From Bidens hawaiensis (taxonomy: Eukaryota > Streptophyta > Magnoliopsida > Asterales > Asteraceae): a stretch of DNA of 64,000 nucleotides. The notes below the pieces were generated by a model. It saw only the letters and a program-made list of their open reading frames with translations, ran no database searches and had not been told where the DNA came from. The stretch covers positions 62,001-126,000 of the forward strand of contig JAIQDT010003830.1 in assembly GCA_021521415.1 (NCBI GenBank), written 5' to 3'. Position numbers and translations under genes: made by a program. Position 1 is the first letter of the stretch, and every line of letters starts with the position of its first letter. Shown one piece after another: positions 9,520 through 19,770 of this stretch.

Positions 9520-10704
9520 ATGGCTGCAGTAGCAGGTGCTGGAGGTGCTGGAGGTGACGATGGAGATAATCAGAGGCAATTCTTCCCGGGTCATAACATG
9601 TATATCACCTTAAACACGGAAGCGAGCGGTGTTGAGGATTACCGCGAGATAATCACATTCCTCATTCGCTCGAGGATATTCCACGCTCTCACTACGACTC
9701 TGCCGATATCCTTACCCAATATCGAGGATTTCTGGCAAACTGTGGAATACGATTGCCGCGTTGAGCCCCCGGTTATGCGAGCAACCGTCAACAATCAAGA
9801 GGTTCAGTTCTCATCTGAACAAATACGGGTGGCTTTACGGTTCGGTGAGGAGACTAGGGATGACCCTACAGAGTTTGTGGCTCCGTTCCGTGATGGAGCG
9901 TTTCTCCGAATGGGCTATTCTGGTCCATTAGGTGATACTCAGAGGAGGAAGGGTTTCCTACTCGATCAGCGGCGCTTCCTCATGCACGTAATGATTGTCT
10001 GCATGTCAGGGAGGAAGGCGGGCACTGACGGGATAGGTGCTACCATGCAGTCCGCAATGACTGCTCTGACTTATAACAAACGTTATAGCTTCAGTCAGAT
10101 GGTCTTTTATGAGATCAATAGACAGAGGAGAGCGATGGCCCGTGAGAGGTTCATCATGTATCCAAGATTCATTCAGATGATCTTGAATCATGTTGCTCCC
10201 ACGTTGCCTCAACGACGTCCAATACGATACGTGGAGAGTGTGAGCAAACGTATCTTCGCTCAATGCCGCACATCCAGTGCGAGGAGCAAGCCTGAACTGC
10301 GTTCAAGGCATACTCCACTCTTTGGGTACTTAATAAACCCGGGGTATGTGCCAGCTACTGGGGATGAGTTCAGAGACCATCAACCACGACAGGTAGGAGC
10401 ACCTCGAGATGTACCTGCTGTGCCTGTTGTGTCGGCTGAGGAGGATGCAGACCTTGATGCTGCATTTGGCGGCCAAGGATTCTTCGATATGGACCGGTTT
10501 GATCCGCAAGAAGAGGTGCAGGTCTCTGCTGCACAGGTTCGGGAAGTGAATGTTACTAGAGCAGCTACGACGGTGGCTGACTCAGATCTTGATGATGTAA
10601 TGAATGAAGCGAGAAGGATGTTGGTGACTCGAGAGAGGACGATTGGGAAGAGAAAGAGGACAGTTGATGATAGCGAGTCAGAAGAAGAAGAGGATATTCA
10701 CTAG
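9520..10704 (+). CDS. ORF3 N-terminal part: extra protein behind pol (Copia-1)
   Basis: This is a 394-codon frame with a good ATG, starting after a Gly/Ala-rich opening. Its middle, about residues 40-270, resembles a protein I remember as common in Asteraceae retroelement annotations: a YPRFIQMI-type motif (residues about 207-214), an FxKxxF-like MVFYEI segment, a PLFG motif near 265 and MxRFLMH-type hydrophobic blocks. The function of that family is unknown to me. No signal peptide or membrane segment is visible, so calling it envelope is unsupported. The end is acidic with a basic GKRKRT patch that may be a nuclear signal. A TAG at 10702-10704 interrupts it; the same frame continues beyond. 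Confidence 0.8.
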   Translation: MAAVAGAGGAGGDDGDNQRQFFPGHNMYITLNTEASGVEDYREIITFLIRSRIFHALTTTLPISLPNIEDFWQTVEYDCRVEPPVMRATVNNQEVQFSSEQIRVALRFGEETRDDPTEFVAPFRDGAFLRMGYSGPLGDTQRRKGFLLDQRRFLMHVMIVCMSGRKAGTDGIGATMQSAMTALTYNKRYSFSQMVFYEINRQRRAMARERFIMYPRFIQMILNHVAPTLPQRRPIRYVESVSKRIFAQCRTSSARSKPELRSRHTPLFGYLINPGYVPATGDEFRDHQPRQVGAPRDVPAVPVVSAEEDADLDAAFGGQGFFDMDRFDPQEEVQVSAAQVREVNVTRAATTVADSDLDDVMNEARRMLVTRERTIGKRKRTVDDSESEEEEDIH

Positions 10705-11466
10705 TTGATTAGAAGTTCAAGACGGGAAAGGACAGGTGCAGGTATGGGAGCTGGAGAGACTTCAAGAGTTGTACGTTTCGCTCCGCCCGCACTGTCAGGT
10801 ATGTCGATTGTTCCTACATCACTACAGGTCACAGGTTTAAGCGCCGCGGATGTTCCCGTGGTGGCTACATCATCAGCTTTTGGCATCCCAATCACTACTA
10901 TCCAGCTGACGACTCCGGAGATTGTGTCTTTACCACCTCCAACGCTTACTCCTTCAGAGGTGGTTGCACAATTTGTAGAGTCCACAGTCGTTGCAACTGC
11001 AGGGTTGTCGGTCACGATACCACCTGCGGTTACGTCCACAACTACTTCTGATGTCCCGGTTACATGTGAAATCCCACCTCAGTATTCTCAAGACACATCT
11101 CACATGAGGTTTGATTTCGATGCAACCCTCTCAGACTCGGAGAGAATAGCTGCACTTGAACGGGTCGTGGCAGAGCAATCGAGGATAAACTTTATCCAGA
11201 CCCAGGCTATTCAACGCCTTGTAGCAGAAAATCAACTACAGTTGTCCCTCCTGGTTGAACATGGGAGAATTATAGATGCTATGAAGGAGTTCTTGGCATC
11301 TCAGGGGGAGACAAGCTGTAAAGGCGACGAGTTAAGGACAAGAAGAGAAATGATAGAGACGATGATCCCAATGCATCGAAAGGTGCAGGTGGTGAGTTGC
11401 CAAGAACTACTCAAGCTCTTGGGACTTCCACAGCTCAGGGGGAGTCTGCAGGTGATGAGGTGGTGA
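10705..11466 (+). pseudogene. ORF3 central part
   Basis: It directly continues the upstream ORF3 frame after one TAG and has no ATG of its own at the start. The sequence is low complexity (Thr, Val, Pro, Ser rich), then has a short helical stretch near 11140-11300 (SERIAALERVVAEQSR type) that could be a coiled coil. Past about 11330 the frame loses plausibility, and the neighbouring frame (11340 onward, KKRNDRDDDPNASK) takes over, so a 1-bp indel near 11320-11340 has shifted it. Confidence 0.7.
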
Positions 11467-12119
11467 TGGTTGATGATGAAGATGATGTGATTGACGCTTT
11501 GAAAGAATTAGATGATGATATGTTTAGTGATGATGTGTTGTTTGATGATGATGTGCTGCCAATTGAGGAGACTGAGAAGATTGGAGCTCAGATTGTGATT
11601 GAAGAAGATGTTGAAGAAGGTGAAATAGTAGAAGAGAATGTAGAGCATGACATTCCAGGTGTGGAGAAAGCAGATATGGGTAATGAGACAGTAATCGATG
11701 AGACTGAATGGGAAGAGCAGCCTAGGTGGAAGGAAGGCTATGCTCAGTGGTTCGTCAAAACGAAGAAACCAGGGGTCCCTACAATGTTTAAGAAGAGTTA
11801 CAATATTAAAGGCTATGCTGAAGCGAAGAAAGGGATTATTTGCTGGATCTATGATGAGCAGTTGAAGCTCTTTGTGATTAAACGGTATGACGGCGTTCAG
11901 TATTTTAAAAGAATGTTAAGGTCGTTGAATACACTGCCGGAATGTGAAGTGAAAGACTTAGCCAGATTGGGGTTAATCAATCGAAATGACGATAATATGG
12001 CTAGAGTCATTGAGAAAATTGTATGGAGAGAGAGTATAAAAGAGAAGAAGTTTGAGCTGTTGAAACCGCAGAAGGGAAAACTTGTTGAAGACAAGGATAG
12101 AGGTTTGAGAGCTGATTGA
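11397..12119 (+). pseudogene. ORF3 C-terminal part, acidic then globular
   Basis: This is the continuation of ORF3 in the next frame; true homology probably starts near 11340 and not at the first ATG. An acidic Asp/Glu-rich tract (11460-11720) is followed by a compact region with Trp, Tyr and aromatic residues (KEGYAQWFVKTKKPG, LFVIKRYDGVQYFKRM, ARVIEKIVWRE) typical of a folded domain. I do not recognise the fold. It ends at TGA 12117-12119, and the next segment is in the same frame, which suggests TGG to TGA. Confidence 0.72.
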
Positions 12120-12128
12120 AAACCTTGG

Positions 12129-12434
12129 ATGGTCATGAAGTATAAACCGATCCGGTGCCTTAAAGAAGTACCGATGAAGTTAATGCCCAAGGATATGCTT
12201 AAAGACCTAAAGTGGTGGTATGTGGATTGTGAGACAGCAGAGGCGGTGATGGAAGACGAGGATGAACAAGAGCTCCTAAGAGTTTACGATCCGATGCATT
12301 TGGTAAACTTATCGCAAGCTGATCTGAAGGTGCTTAATGAGAAGAAAATCTTTTATATTCCTGCTTGGAAGGACGAAGCGAGGAAGTATCAAAGAGTTGT
12401 GTCAGTTTGTGTTAGAGAAGGAGTGCATGCGTGA
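12129..12434 (+). pseudogene. ORF3 C-terminal end
   Basis: It is in frame with the preceding segment after one TGA. It contains MKYKPIRCLKEVPM, WWYVDCETAEAVM and a FYIPAWKDEARKYQRVV block, and ends with VCVREGVHA at TGA. Together the four segments make one protein of roughly 970 residues broken by two stops and one frameshift. The gap to the purine tract is only about 60 bp, so ORF3 fills the 3' end of the element. Confidence 0.72.
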
Positions 12435-12494
12435 AGATACAAGATTGAAGATTACAAGACAAGTGCTTAAAGATCAAGATATGAAGCTACAGCC

Positions 12495-12505
12495 AAGGGG
12501 GAGTC
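12495..12505 (+). promoter_or_regulatory. Polypurine tract of Copia-1
   Basis: aagggggag followed by tc sits directly before the 3' LTR. It is the plus-strand primer site. Confidence 0.88.
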
Positions 12506-12932
12506 TGTTGGTGCATAATGTCAGTAGTTCATAGTCTAGTGTCTGTAATCGAGTCTGTAATGTTTAATTATGTTTTGTATGTTTAAGCGAAGTTACTGAC
12601 AAGTTCGCTTAACAGGCGAACTTGTTAGTCAAGCGAAGTTATGGACAACTTCGCCTGAACATGCCAGGAGAAGTTGTCGTGTATAAATAGTCCTAGGTTA
12701 CGGCTTGGTTTGTAATCGTGGTTTAAGTTTGTGTCAGTTGTTCAAGTTCATTGTACGTGAGGACGAGAGTCTGTAACAGTGATATTACATCACGTGTTTG
12801 AGTTATAATATATAACGTGTGTTCGTTTCGTGTGTTCGTGTGATTCGTGTTCTATACTCGTAACTATCTACGCAGGGATTCCGCACCTGAGTAGACCGAG
12901 ATATCTCGTGCGATCCGTCCAGGGAACCTACA
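12506..12932 (+). repeat. 3' LTR of Copia-1
   Basis: It is 427 bp, TG..CA, TATA box at 12682-12689. It keeps the undisturbed version of the region interrupted in the 5' LTR, including an inverted gcgaagtt / aacttcgc pair at about 12633-12655. Confidence 0.94.
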
Positions 12933-12937
12933 ATGTT
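12933..12937. repeat. Target site duplication of Copia-1, right copy
   Basis: atgtt, identical to 340-344. Confidence 0.93.
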
Positions 12938-13990
12938 AAATACGGTTTGTTAATACAATCAAATCGTATCAAAATGATTGCTACTTCCTAATTGCGAGCG
13001 TCGGTGAGGCCAGATATGGTATGAGGAGTAATTCCCCTAGATCAATTCCAAATTTAGGGCAAGAATTATGGTTCAAGATAGCAAATAGGGTCACGGGTTG
13101 CGGGTTTTGTTCCAAAAAGCTGGTTGGGTTTAAAAGGTATAATAATATTTTTACATATTTGCATTTAGGTCCTTGAACTTTGTATATGGGGGCAAAATGG
13201 GGTTAAATTATAATTTAGGTTTAAAATGTATATATTTGATAGTTATTTATATATATATATATATTAAAAAAATACAATAAACAAATAAAAATAATAAAAT
13301 AAAAAATCGATAGAAGCGAAATTCTATTTGTAAAATTTCCTGAACATAGAAACGGGTCGGGTATTGGTTAGCAATACAATCAATGGAAAACCCGAGTTGT
13401 TACATCTTTCACCATCATAACATCTCATAATCACTATAATCACTCATGCAATCTTCTTCCACCATCAAGATGCAAGGCTAAAGACTTCATAACCGTCTCC
13501 GGGCGTAGGGTCGAGTTGTGCATTGGATTTTTGGTATTCTAAACTTTCACTTTGGATATAAATTTGGTTAATCATTCAGTTGATCAACTCTATATATTTT
13601 TTTTGTGCTTAAACGGTTTTCTAGTATTTGATTGCTTAATCCTTTATCAGTTAATCAATTTGAGGTCATTAACAATTAGGATTAACTTCTTTTTGTCATT
13701 GACCCGTTTATCATTAACCAAAGTATTGATTTTTTGTATCAAAACCTAAAACTAATAATAAAATAGATTTTCATTAAGTTGTGTCAATCGTTTGGATTAA
13801 GTTATAACACTTAGCATAGCCAAATATTAAAGTCTTTGGTTTACATATAATAACAAGGACTTATCCAAATAAGTTTATCAATTGTCTAACTTGCTTAAAA
13901 ACCTGAAATTTGAAACCTGGAGATTGGTTATTTTCATATTATTGTTTTACAAACTACTTTTAAACCACTTGACGATCAAACGAGTTCCCA
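12938..13990. other. Non-coding AT-rich sequence
   Basis: This is the continuation of the Copia-1 target. No gene was recognised. It contains a short TA run near 13250 and AT-rich unstructured sequence; the only longer frames are low-complexity Leu/Ile/Phe translations of AT-rich DNA. Confidence 0.45.
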
Positions 13991-14079
13991 TAATAATAAT
14001 AATAATAACAATAATAATAATAGTAATAATAATAATAACAATAATAATAATAAATATAATAATAATAATAATAATATTA
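13991..14079. repeat. AAT/ATA trinucleotide microsatellite
   Basis: Imperfect (ata)n with occasional c or g interruptions, about 90 bp. It produces a spurious poly-Ile frame. Confidence 0.9.
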
Positions 14080-14144
14080 AACCATCTTACAAAAATTTGG
14101 TTAAGTATTTTTGGGGAGAAAGAAATACCTCAGGGGATTCTCTT

Positions 14145-14450
14145 TATCTTATTTTTGGTCACACATCATTATGTTATTTTCTTTTCATATATTATATATT
14201 TTTATCAATTTAGGTAATAGTATTATTATATTTACTACGTGCTATTATTAATTATATTACTGTTGAACTTTAGTTTCCTCTTATATTCTCTCATACATAT
14301 GTTTTTTAGAACTGATGGTCTCTGTGTAAGCCATTTCTCTATCCCATTGGATAGAAGTACGGTTTGCCTACATCCCACCCTCCCCAGACCCTACTATTAG
14401 CTTGATTTTGGTGGAATTCCACTAGGTATGCTTGATTTGATTGATTGATT
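14145..14450 (+). mobile_element. 3' end of an RTE-type LINE
   Basis: The block with ccatttctctatccca, gatagaagtacggtttgc, ccctccccagaccct and ggaattccactaggtatg, ending in a ttgattgattg tail, is the well-known 3' untranslated end of plant RTE non-LTR elements. The same 3' region appears at 47980-48075 and 48485-48612. It is 5' truncated with no coding part. Confidence 0.72.
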
Positions 14451-14613
14451 ATAAACCGCTTGACATCGTTTGTCAGCCATAATATAATTAAGTAAAAGTA
14501 TTAAAATGAATGAGCACTTTACACTGATTCCACGTGGATTCGACAACTTACTTGCCCTTGCTAGTAGAGGTGCTTTTATAAATGTTTTTATTGACCTTTC
14601 GACATCGATCAAA

Positions 14614-14631
14614 TGGCGCCGTTTCCGGGGA
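14614..14631 (+). promoter_or_regulatory. Primer binding site, tRNA-Asp type (Athila-like element)
   Basis: tggcgccgtttccgggga differs by one base from the usual Athila/Tat primer site complementary to tRNA-Asp. It implies that the 5' LTR of this decayed element ends near 14611 (tca); its LTR start was not found. Confidence 0.8.
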
Positions 14632-14888
14632 ATTAACGCGCAAAGTGCTAGTTGAGCTTAATTGTTTTTAGTTTTTGTTTTTATTATTTCCTCGTTTATT
14701 TTACACGGGGTTTTAGTGTTTTTTTTCTGCGTAGGTGACTTTATAGTTTAATGTAGACGAGATAGTCCCACAAGAAAGAGCCCCTTCAGTTTGATCCAGA
14801 AATTGAGAAAACAGCAAAGAGAAACTGTGTTGCTCAGAAACCCGAAGTAAACCGAAAACTAGAAACCATAGTGTCATAAATAGAGAAA

Positions 14889-15887
14889 ATGAGTACCCAA
14901 AACAACCAAGTCCCGAATGACCACTCACCAAATTACCAAGACCAACCACCAAACCGAGAACAACCAGCTCCTTAAAACAACCAACCACCTAACCAAAACC
15001 AAAATGCTAACCGTAACCAAAACCAGGTTAAACGTGGAGGGGGTAACTATAAACAGATAAGACAAATGAATTTTGATGACAACTTTTCAGTCAGACCCGC
15101 CCCACTCAACCGGCAGAGACCAGCTGAATTCTGAGAGGAAAGACCCGAGATTAACCAGGCTCATATACGGGTCGAAGACTGGCATATAGGGGATGATGCA
15201 GGGTTCGATTATGACGATGCGAATGAGTTTTGGGATGAATATGGGGGTCAGTATCAACACTAGAATCTTTAGAATAACCAACAACCTCAACAAAACTAGC
15301 AATATCAAGCACCGAGACTTCAGAATAACCGTGAGCCACAGGTTCCCTTTTATAAGTTTGATGATAGAGTACCGAGAGCATATGTCCCATCACTAGTTAG
15401 AGGAGTTCAGAGTCACTTTATCCCACAAGTGGCCACGAACCCTTTACCGATCATCATTCCAGATAGAAATGGAAGAACTTTTTTGGTGAGTCAGAGAAAT
15501 TTAACAGGGTTACCAACGTTTCACTAGAAAGCTACTGAAGAACCACATCTACACTTGAGTGACTTTAATTCGATCTGTGCACTTATCTCAAGTCAAGGTT
15601 TTACCACGGATGAAGTGAAGATGGTTGTATTCCAGTTCAGTTTGAAGGATACAGCAAAACAGTGGTTATTATCTTTTCCTTCATCTAGTATTTACACGTG
15701 GCGGAATTTGGCACAAAAATTTTAAGATGAATATTATACGCCACAGAGAACCACAGAGGCTCGAAACACCATTCTAAATATTCCGCAGCGCATGGGTGAA
15801 ACCTTCTATGAGACATTGTAGAGGACTTGCCTTCATCATGGAATAATTTTATGGGAGTTGATAAAGGCACTTCATGACAGTCTCTCT
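14889..15887 (+). pseudogene. gag: Athila-like Ty3/gypsy gag, first part
   Basis: From the ATG at 14889, one frame reads a Gln/Asn/Pro-rich start and then a Retrotrans_gag domain near 15560-15880 (KDTAKQWLLSFPSSSIYTW, FYETL, LHHGIILWELIKALHDSL). About eight in-frame stops are scattered through it, so it is dead. The domain is cut at 15887 by the insertion of the Tekay-like element and resumes at 25446. It represents the capsid protein of an Athila/Tat-lineage element, in agreement with the tRNA-Asp primer site. Confidence 0.8.
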
Positions 15888-16479
15888 TGTAACATCCCGT
15901 TTTCCCATTTTGGTTAAAATAAAAATACGAGTTATTATGAGTCAAGCTAGGGTTGGATTATATAGATAAGGGCTATGGACTTGGGGTAAAAATAAAGGAG
16001 GAAAAGACCATGGGCCTGAGCCCATGAACCATAGTATATAAACCATACTTATGCATTAATCCATTCATTTCCACTAACTCCATACACCATCAAAAACACA
16101 CACTTAGCTCTCTCTCATCCTACTTTCTCTCTCTAGCCGAAATCAGCAAGAAACCCAAGCATCAACCCGAGGTAATGATAGTATGATATTGAATAGATCC
16201 AAACCCGCTATATCTTGTTGCGAAACGATGAACCGACACCCTCAACCGTTAAATCACGAGATCCGGAAGGAATTGAGTATAAACCGGTGGAAAGACGAGC
16301 TTAGGGGTCGCCCTAGCTTGGATTTGGATCGAACGGTATGAAAAACGGTGAAAAACGAAGAGATCTTGCTTTTTTGGCGAGATTGCCGGTTTCCAGCGAT
16401 GACGGCGCTGGTGGTGTGGGGAATGTTGGTGAATACGATAAAAGGACATCTGACATTCTGTCAGATGCCCTAAACCCTA

Positions 16480-16875
16480 GGCGTGTGTAACGAACTTGGC
16501 ATGTCCATCCGTTAAGGAAGGACAACAAACTAGCTTCATTCGTTAAGCAATTCGTATGCTAATTCGTCAAAGTAAGAATGACGAACTAGCCCCATTCGTT
16601 AAGTGAGGGACGAATGAACCCTATTCGTTATAGGGTTCATTCATTAACTGGACCAAGGAAATAACGTCCAACTCGCTATAAAGACCAGTTCGTTATAAAG
16701 GTCCATTCGTTATGAGATAACGAATCAGTTAATTCGTTATGAACCCCCATTCGTTAAAAGAGCTGAATAACGAATCAGAATAACGAATCCATGTAATGAA
16801 TCAGATCATGGGCAGATAACGAATTTGGCTGTGTTCTGATAAAGAATTAGGCTTAATTCGTTATAACAAATGAGT
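16480..16875. repeat. attcgtta / taacgaat motif block in the LTR
   Basis: Dense direct and inverted copies of attcgtta. The matching block in the 3' LTR is at about 23820-24235. The motif also fills the LTRs of the unrelated non-coding family at 51320, 55205, 56370 and 58996. Here it lies downstream of the TATA box, in the transcribed leader. The related solo LTR at 32209 lacks it. Confidence 0.85.
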
Positions 16876-16954
16876 TATGAATAATATAATAATTTAAAAA
16901 TCCTAATGGAATATGTGTTAAGACATTTAATGAAAATAAAATTTTTCCCAGCCA

Positions 16955-17036
16955 GGGGCTCTGCCCCTTGGACCCCCGCTTGGGGCTACCGCCCCTAGAA
17001 CCACGCTGCCATGGGCGCTGCCCCTGGACCCCCGTT
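16955..17036. repeat. GC-rich hairpin block (ggggc...gcccc) in the LTR
   Basis: Repeated ggggctctgcccc, ggggctaccgcccc and gggcgctgcccc units form small perfect hairpins in otherwise AT-rich DNA. The counterpart is at 24313-24402 in the 3' LTR. Confidence 0.8.
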
Positions 17037-17447
17037 CGTTGAGGGTTGTAATTAAACTAAAAAGACAATATGGGCAACGATAGATAATTGATACGTGTAA
17101 TTGTTATACAGTTAGTCGCGCACAACTAAAGAAGGGAATAACTATTAACGGTGAAAGTAACCGCGTTCAGGTGAGTTTCTAGCCCCATTTCTTATTATGT
17201 TTTCGGGGCTGTGTGCATACTCAATGTGATTAGTTAGTACACTTACCTTAAGTGGTAAGTGTATGTCTTATATGATTTATGTATGAACGAATGCTTGACG
17301 ATGCATGAACGATCTTCGGATATTGCATGTACCATCAAGGGATAGTTTAAAGATATGATTGATATATATATGATGTATAAATGATGTATGAACGTATGGA
17401 AGTTATAGTTATGAATGTACAGAAAGGTATGGAAGGTATAGTTAGAA

Positions 17448-17606
17448 AAGGAACCGACCCTAATAATGTCGGCGAATATTGGGAACCGACCCTAATAATA
17501 TCGGCGAATGTAGGGAACCGACCCTAAGAATATCGGCGAATGTAGGGAACCGACCCTAACAATATCTACGAATGTAGGGAACCGACCCTAATAATATTGG
17601 TGAAGG
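17448..17606. repeat. Tandem repeats of about 32 bp in the LTR (5 copies)
   Basis: The unit begins gggaaccgaccctaataa and ends tcggcgaatgta. Five diverged copies are present, with the same array at 24818-24975 in the 3' LTR. A related array is in the solo LTR at 33058-33216. Confidence 0.9.
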
Positions 17607-18061
17607 TTATAGGGTGGAATGCTCTTTAAAACGTATATGTATAAATGGAAGCATGTATGTAAGTATGAAAGTACGTATGTACATAAGTATGTAAGTAAAT
17701 ATGAAGGTATGTACCTTCGGGTGTATATGTAAGTATGTGAATGTATTGTATGTCGTCTGATTAACTAGAACTCACTCAGCGTAGCTGACTTTTAGTATTC
17801 ATGCAGGTAAACAGATCTAGTCAGCTTGTTTTAGTAGGACACATGGCAAGATTGAAGAGGCTAGCATCTGAAGATTTCTCATGATGTTTTGATACTATGT
17901 TTTGTGTTATGTTTTAAAAGACAAGTTACGAATAATTGTAATGAATGGTTGACCATTATTATTATTCCGTGAAATTTTTTAATTAACTCTGATATTTAAA
18001 ACTGTGTTTATGAGTAAATCTAACGTCCAAATTGAGGCACCGGTAAAGGGGCCTTACAAGT

Positions 18062-18073
18062 TGGTATCAGAGC
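18062..18073 (+). promoter_or_regulatory. Primer binding site, initiator tRNA-Met
   Basis: tggtatcagagc, 3 nt after the 5' LTR. Confidence 0.9.
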
Positions 18074-18535
18074 ATAAGTTCGAGAGAATTAAGCATCCTA
18101 CATGCTTAGACTCGAACAGAGAATGGGGTTTAAGTAAGAAAGAAAGAAGATGCCAGTTCAAGAAAGCCATGTGTCACTCAAGAAAGCTAAGTAAAGGTGA
18201 AGTATGTGATTAATTTCACATGTAAAGTAGAATGATGAATGCTAGCTTAATTTCTAGAGAACGAGGTATGATGTTACCTTAGTTGCTAATAAAGAATGTA
18301 AGAATGCTAGTTTAATTGATAGGGATAGGAGTATATGATGATATGAACTGTTTGATTGTCTAACTGTTCGAAGTTGAACTAACACAAGTGGACTCACGAA
18401 GGGAAGTGTATAGGACACGGAGAGTAACGTGATCAGCTAATCACAGTTGGCCACTGTTTTTACCTATTAGCCTTACTATCCTTGTACTAAATGGTTCTTT
18501 AAGTGATGACGTTTGTGTTTCCTTATAGGATACGA

Positions 18536-19770
18536 ATGGCTGGAGCTAGGAAAATTGCTAGAAAGGGAGGACGTATGGGACATCGCGGTAGGCCACGCAT
18601 TGTAAGAGAACCTTCGGTTGAATCAGCTGCTAACACTACGGGAAAAGGAAGTGCGGCTGGTCGAAATCCGAGTAACAACGAAGGGTATCAACTTGACCCT
18701 GCTGTTCAAGTTGCCATTGCTCAAGCGTTAGCAGCTTCTGTGAAGAACTTGAATCCCGAAAAAGTCAGCTAGAAGTCATGTGAAGACTACTGAGAAGTCT
18801 GGGAAAAAGAGTAAGAAAGATGATGAAAGTGAGAAGGTGTCCTCGAGTGTGGTTAAGTCAGTTAAGGTTGATGACAGGAGGAGAGGCCGAGGTGGGTGTA
18901 ACTACAAGTCATTCAAAGGTTGTGATCAGCCAAAGCTAACTGGCTTGGGAGACGCAATCGCTACTCTCCAATGGATAACCGCAATGGACAAGGTTATCCG
19001 AATTAGCGAGTGTCATCCCGACCAAGCGGTAGTTTATACCACCCAGTTGTTTGGGGATGAAGCTATGTATTGGTAGGAAAGTTTGGAGCAGAGGAAGACT
19101 CGGGAAGAGATTAAAGCCTTGAAGTGGGATGACCTGAAGGAGATGGTTATGAAACGTTTCTGTGCTAATGCTGAGGTTGAAAGGGTTAAAATGAAGTTTG
19201 TGGGTCTGAAGGCGGATAAGATGACACACCGCGAATACACCACTGAATTCAACCACATATCAAGGTTGGTGCTAGACATGGTGAACACTGAGGCCAAGTG
19301 GATCAAGTATTACATTAGGGGACTGCCACAGAACGTTCGCGTCTTGGTAAAGGCTAGTAGACCGGGTACCTTTGATTCTGCAATAGGGCTCGAAGAGATG
19401 GTGTACGAGGACCTAGCGGTGGATGAGGTGGCGGTAAAAGAGAAGAAAGAGAAGAAATGGGTTGTTCCTGCTAAAAGACCCGGTACTAAGTTGTGGAACC
19501 TTAGAGACAAGAAACAGAAGGTATGGGAGAAGAGGTCATGTAGGACTTGCGGGAAGATGCACGCTGGAGAGTGCAAGTGGGGCACTGGTTCTGATGTGTG
19601 CCATAAGTGTGGAGAGTCCCATGGTGGAGAATGCAAATTAGGGTCAAATGCTTGTTACAAATGCAGCAAGATGGGGCACTATGCTCAGGATTGCCATGAA
19701 AAGCCCCCATGTTATAAGTGCGGATAGACAGGTCACTTGGCGAGGACTTGTACGAGTGGTGAAGCTGGAG
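18536..19770 (+). pseudogene. gag: Gypsy gag with zinc knuckles (Tekay-like)
   Basis: The ATG at 18536 opens a basic N-terminus (MAGARKIARKGGRMGHRG). A TAG at 18770 and a frame change follow, then one frame runs through the capsid domain (GCNYKSFKGCDQPKLTG, Retrotrans_gag around 18930-19380) with a TAG at 19074-19076. The C-terminus is rich in zinc motifs: CRTCGKMHAGEC, CHKCGESHGGEC, CYKCSKMGHYAQDC, then CYKCG broken by TAG (19725-19727) before TGHLARTC. Capsid and nucleocapsid role; not functional. Confidence 0.87.

Larger units (their letters stand above)
345..12932 (+). mobile_element. Copia-1: near-complete Ty1/copia, Sirevirus-like element with an extra gene
   Basis: The element runs from LTR to LTR, 12,588 bp, and is bounded by a perfect 5-bp duplication. 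Order inside: 5' LTR, initiator-Met tRNA primer site, leader with a motif array, gag, pol (protease, integrase, reverse transcriptase, RNase H), a 2.1 kb spacer, ORF3, purine tract, 3' LTR. The pol order with integrase before reverse transcriptase defines copia. A long extra ORF between pol and the 3' LTR is the position of the env-like gene in Sireviruses. The LTRs differ at only about half a dozen sites outside one 203-bp insertion, so integration is fairly recent. Gag and ORF3 carry stop codons while pol is unbroken. Confidence 0.92.
15888..18058 (+). repeat. 5' LTR of the Tekay-like element
   Basis: It runs from tgtaacatcccg to gggccttaca. TATA-like tatata at 16035-16040 is followed by a ct-rich start region. 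Downstream come an attcgtta/taacgaat block, a GC-rich hairpin block and five tandem repeats. Confidence 0.92.

Noticed and set aside
9520..12434. Calling ORF3 an envelope gene
   Set aside because: The position fits Sirevirus env-like genes, but no signal peptide, transmembrane helix or cleavage site could be seen, so the function is left open.
13882..14217. Ile/Leu-rich membrane-like frame
   Set aside because: Translation of the ata microsatellite and AT-rich DNA; hydrophobicity is a by-product of base composition.
16480..16875. CRISPR-like spaced repeats
   Set aside because: Motif spacing is irregular, both orientations occur and the context is a plant LTR; no cas genes.
18004..18213. 69-codon ORF across LTR and primer site
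   Set aside because: It spans the LTR edge and the tRNA primer site of the Tekay-like element and has no homology.
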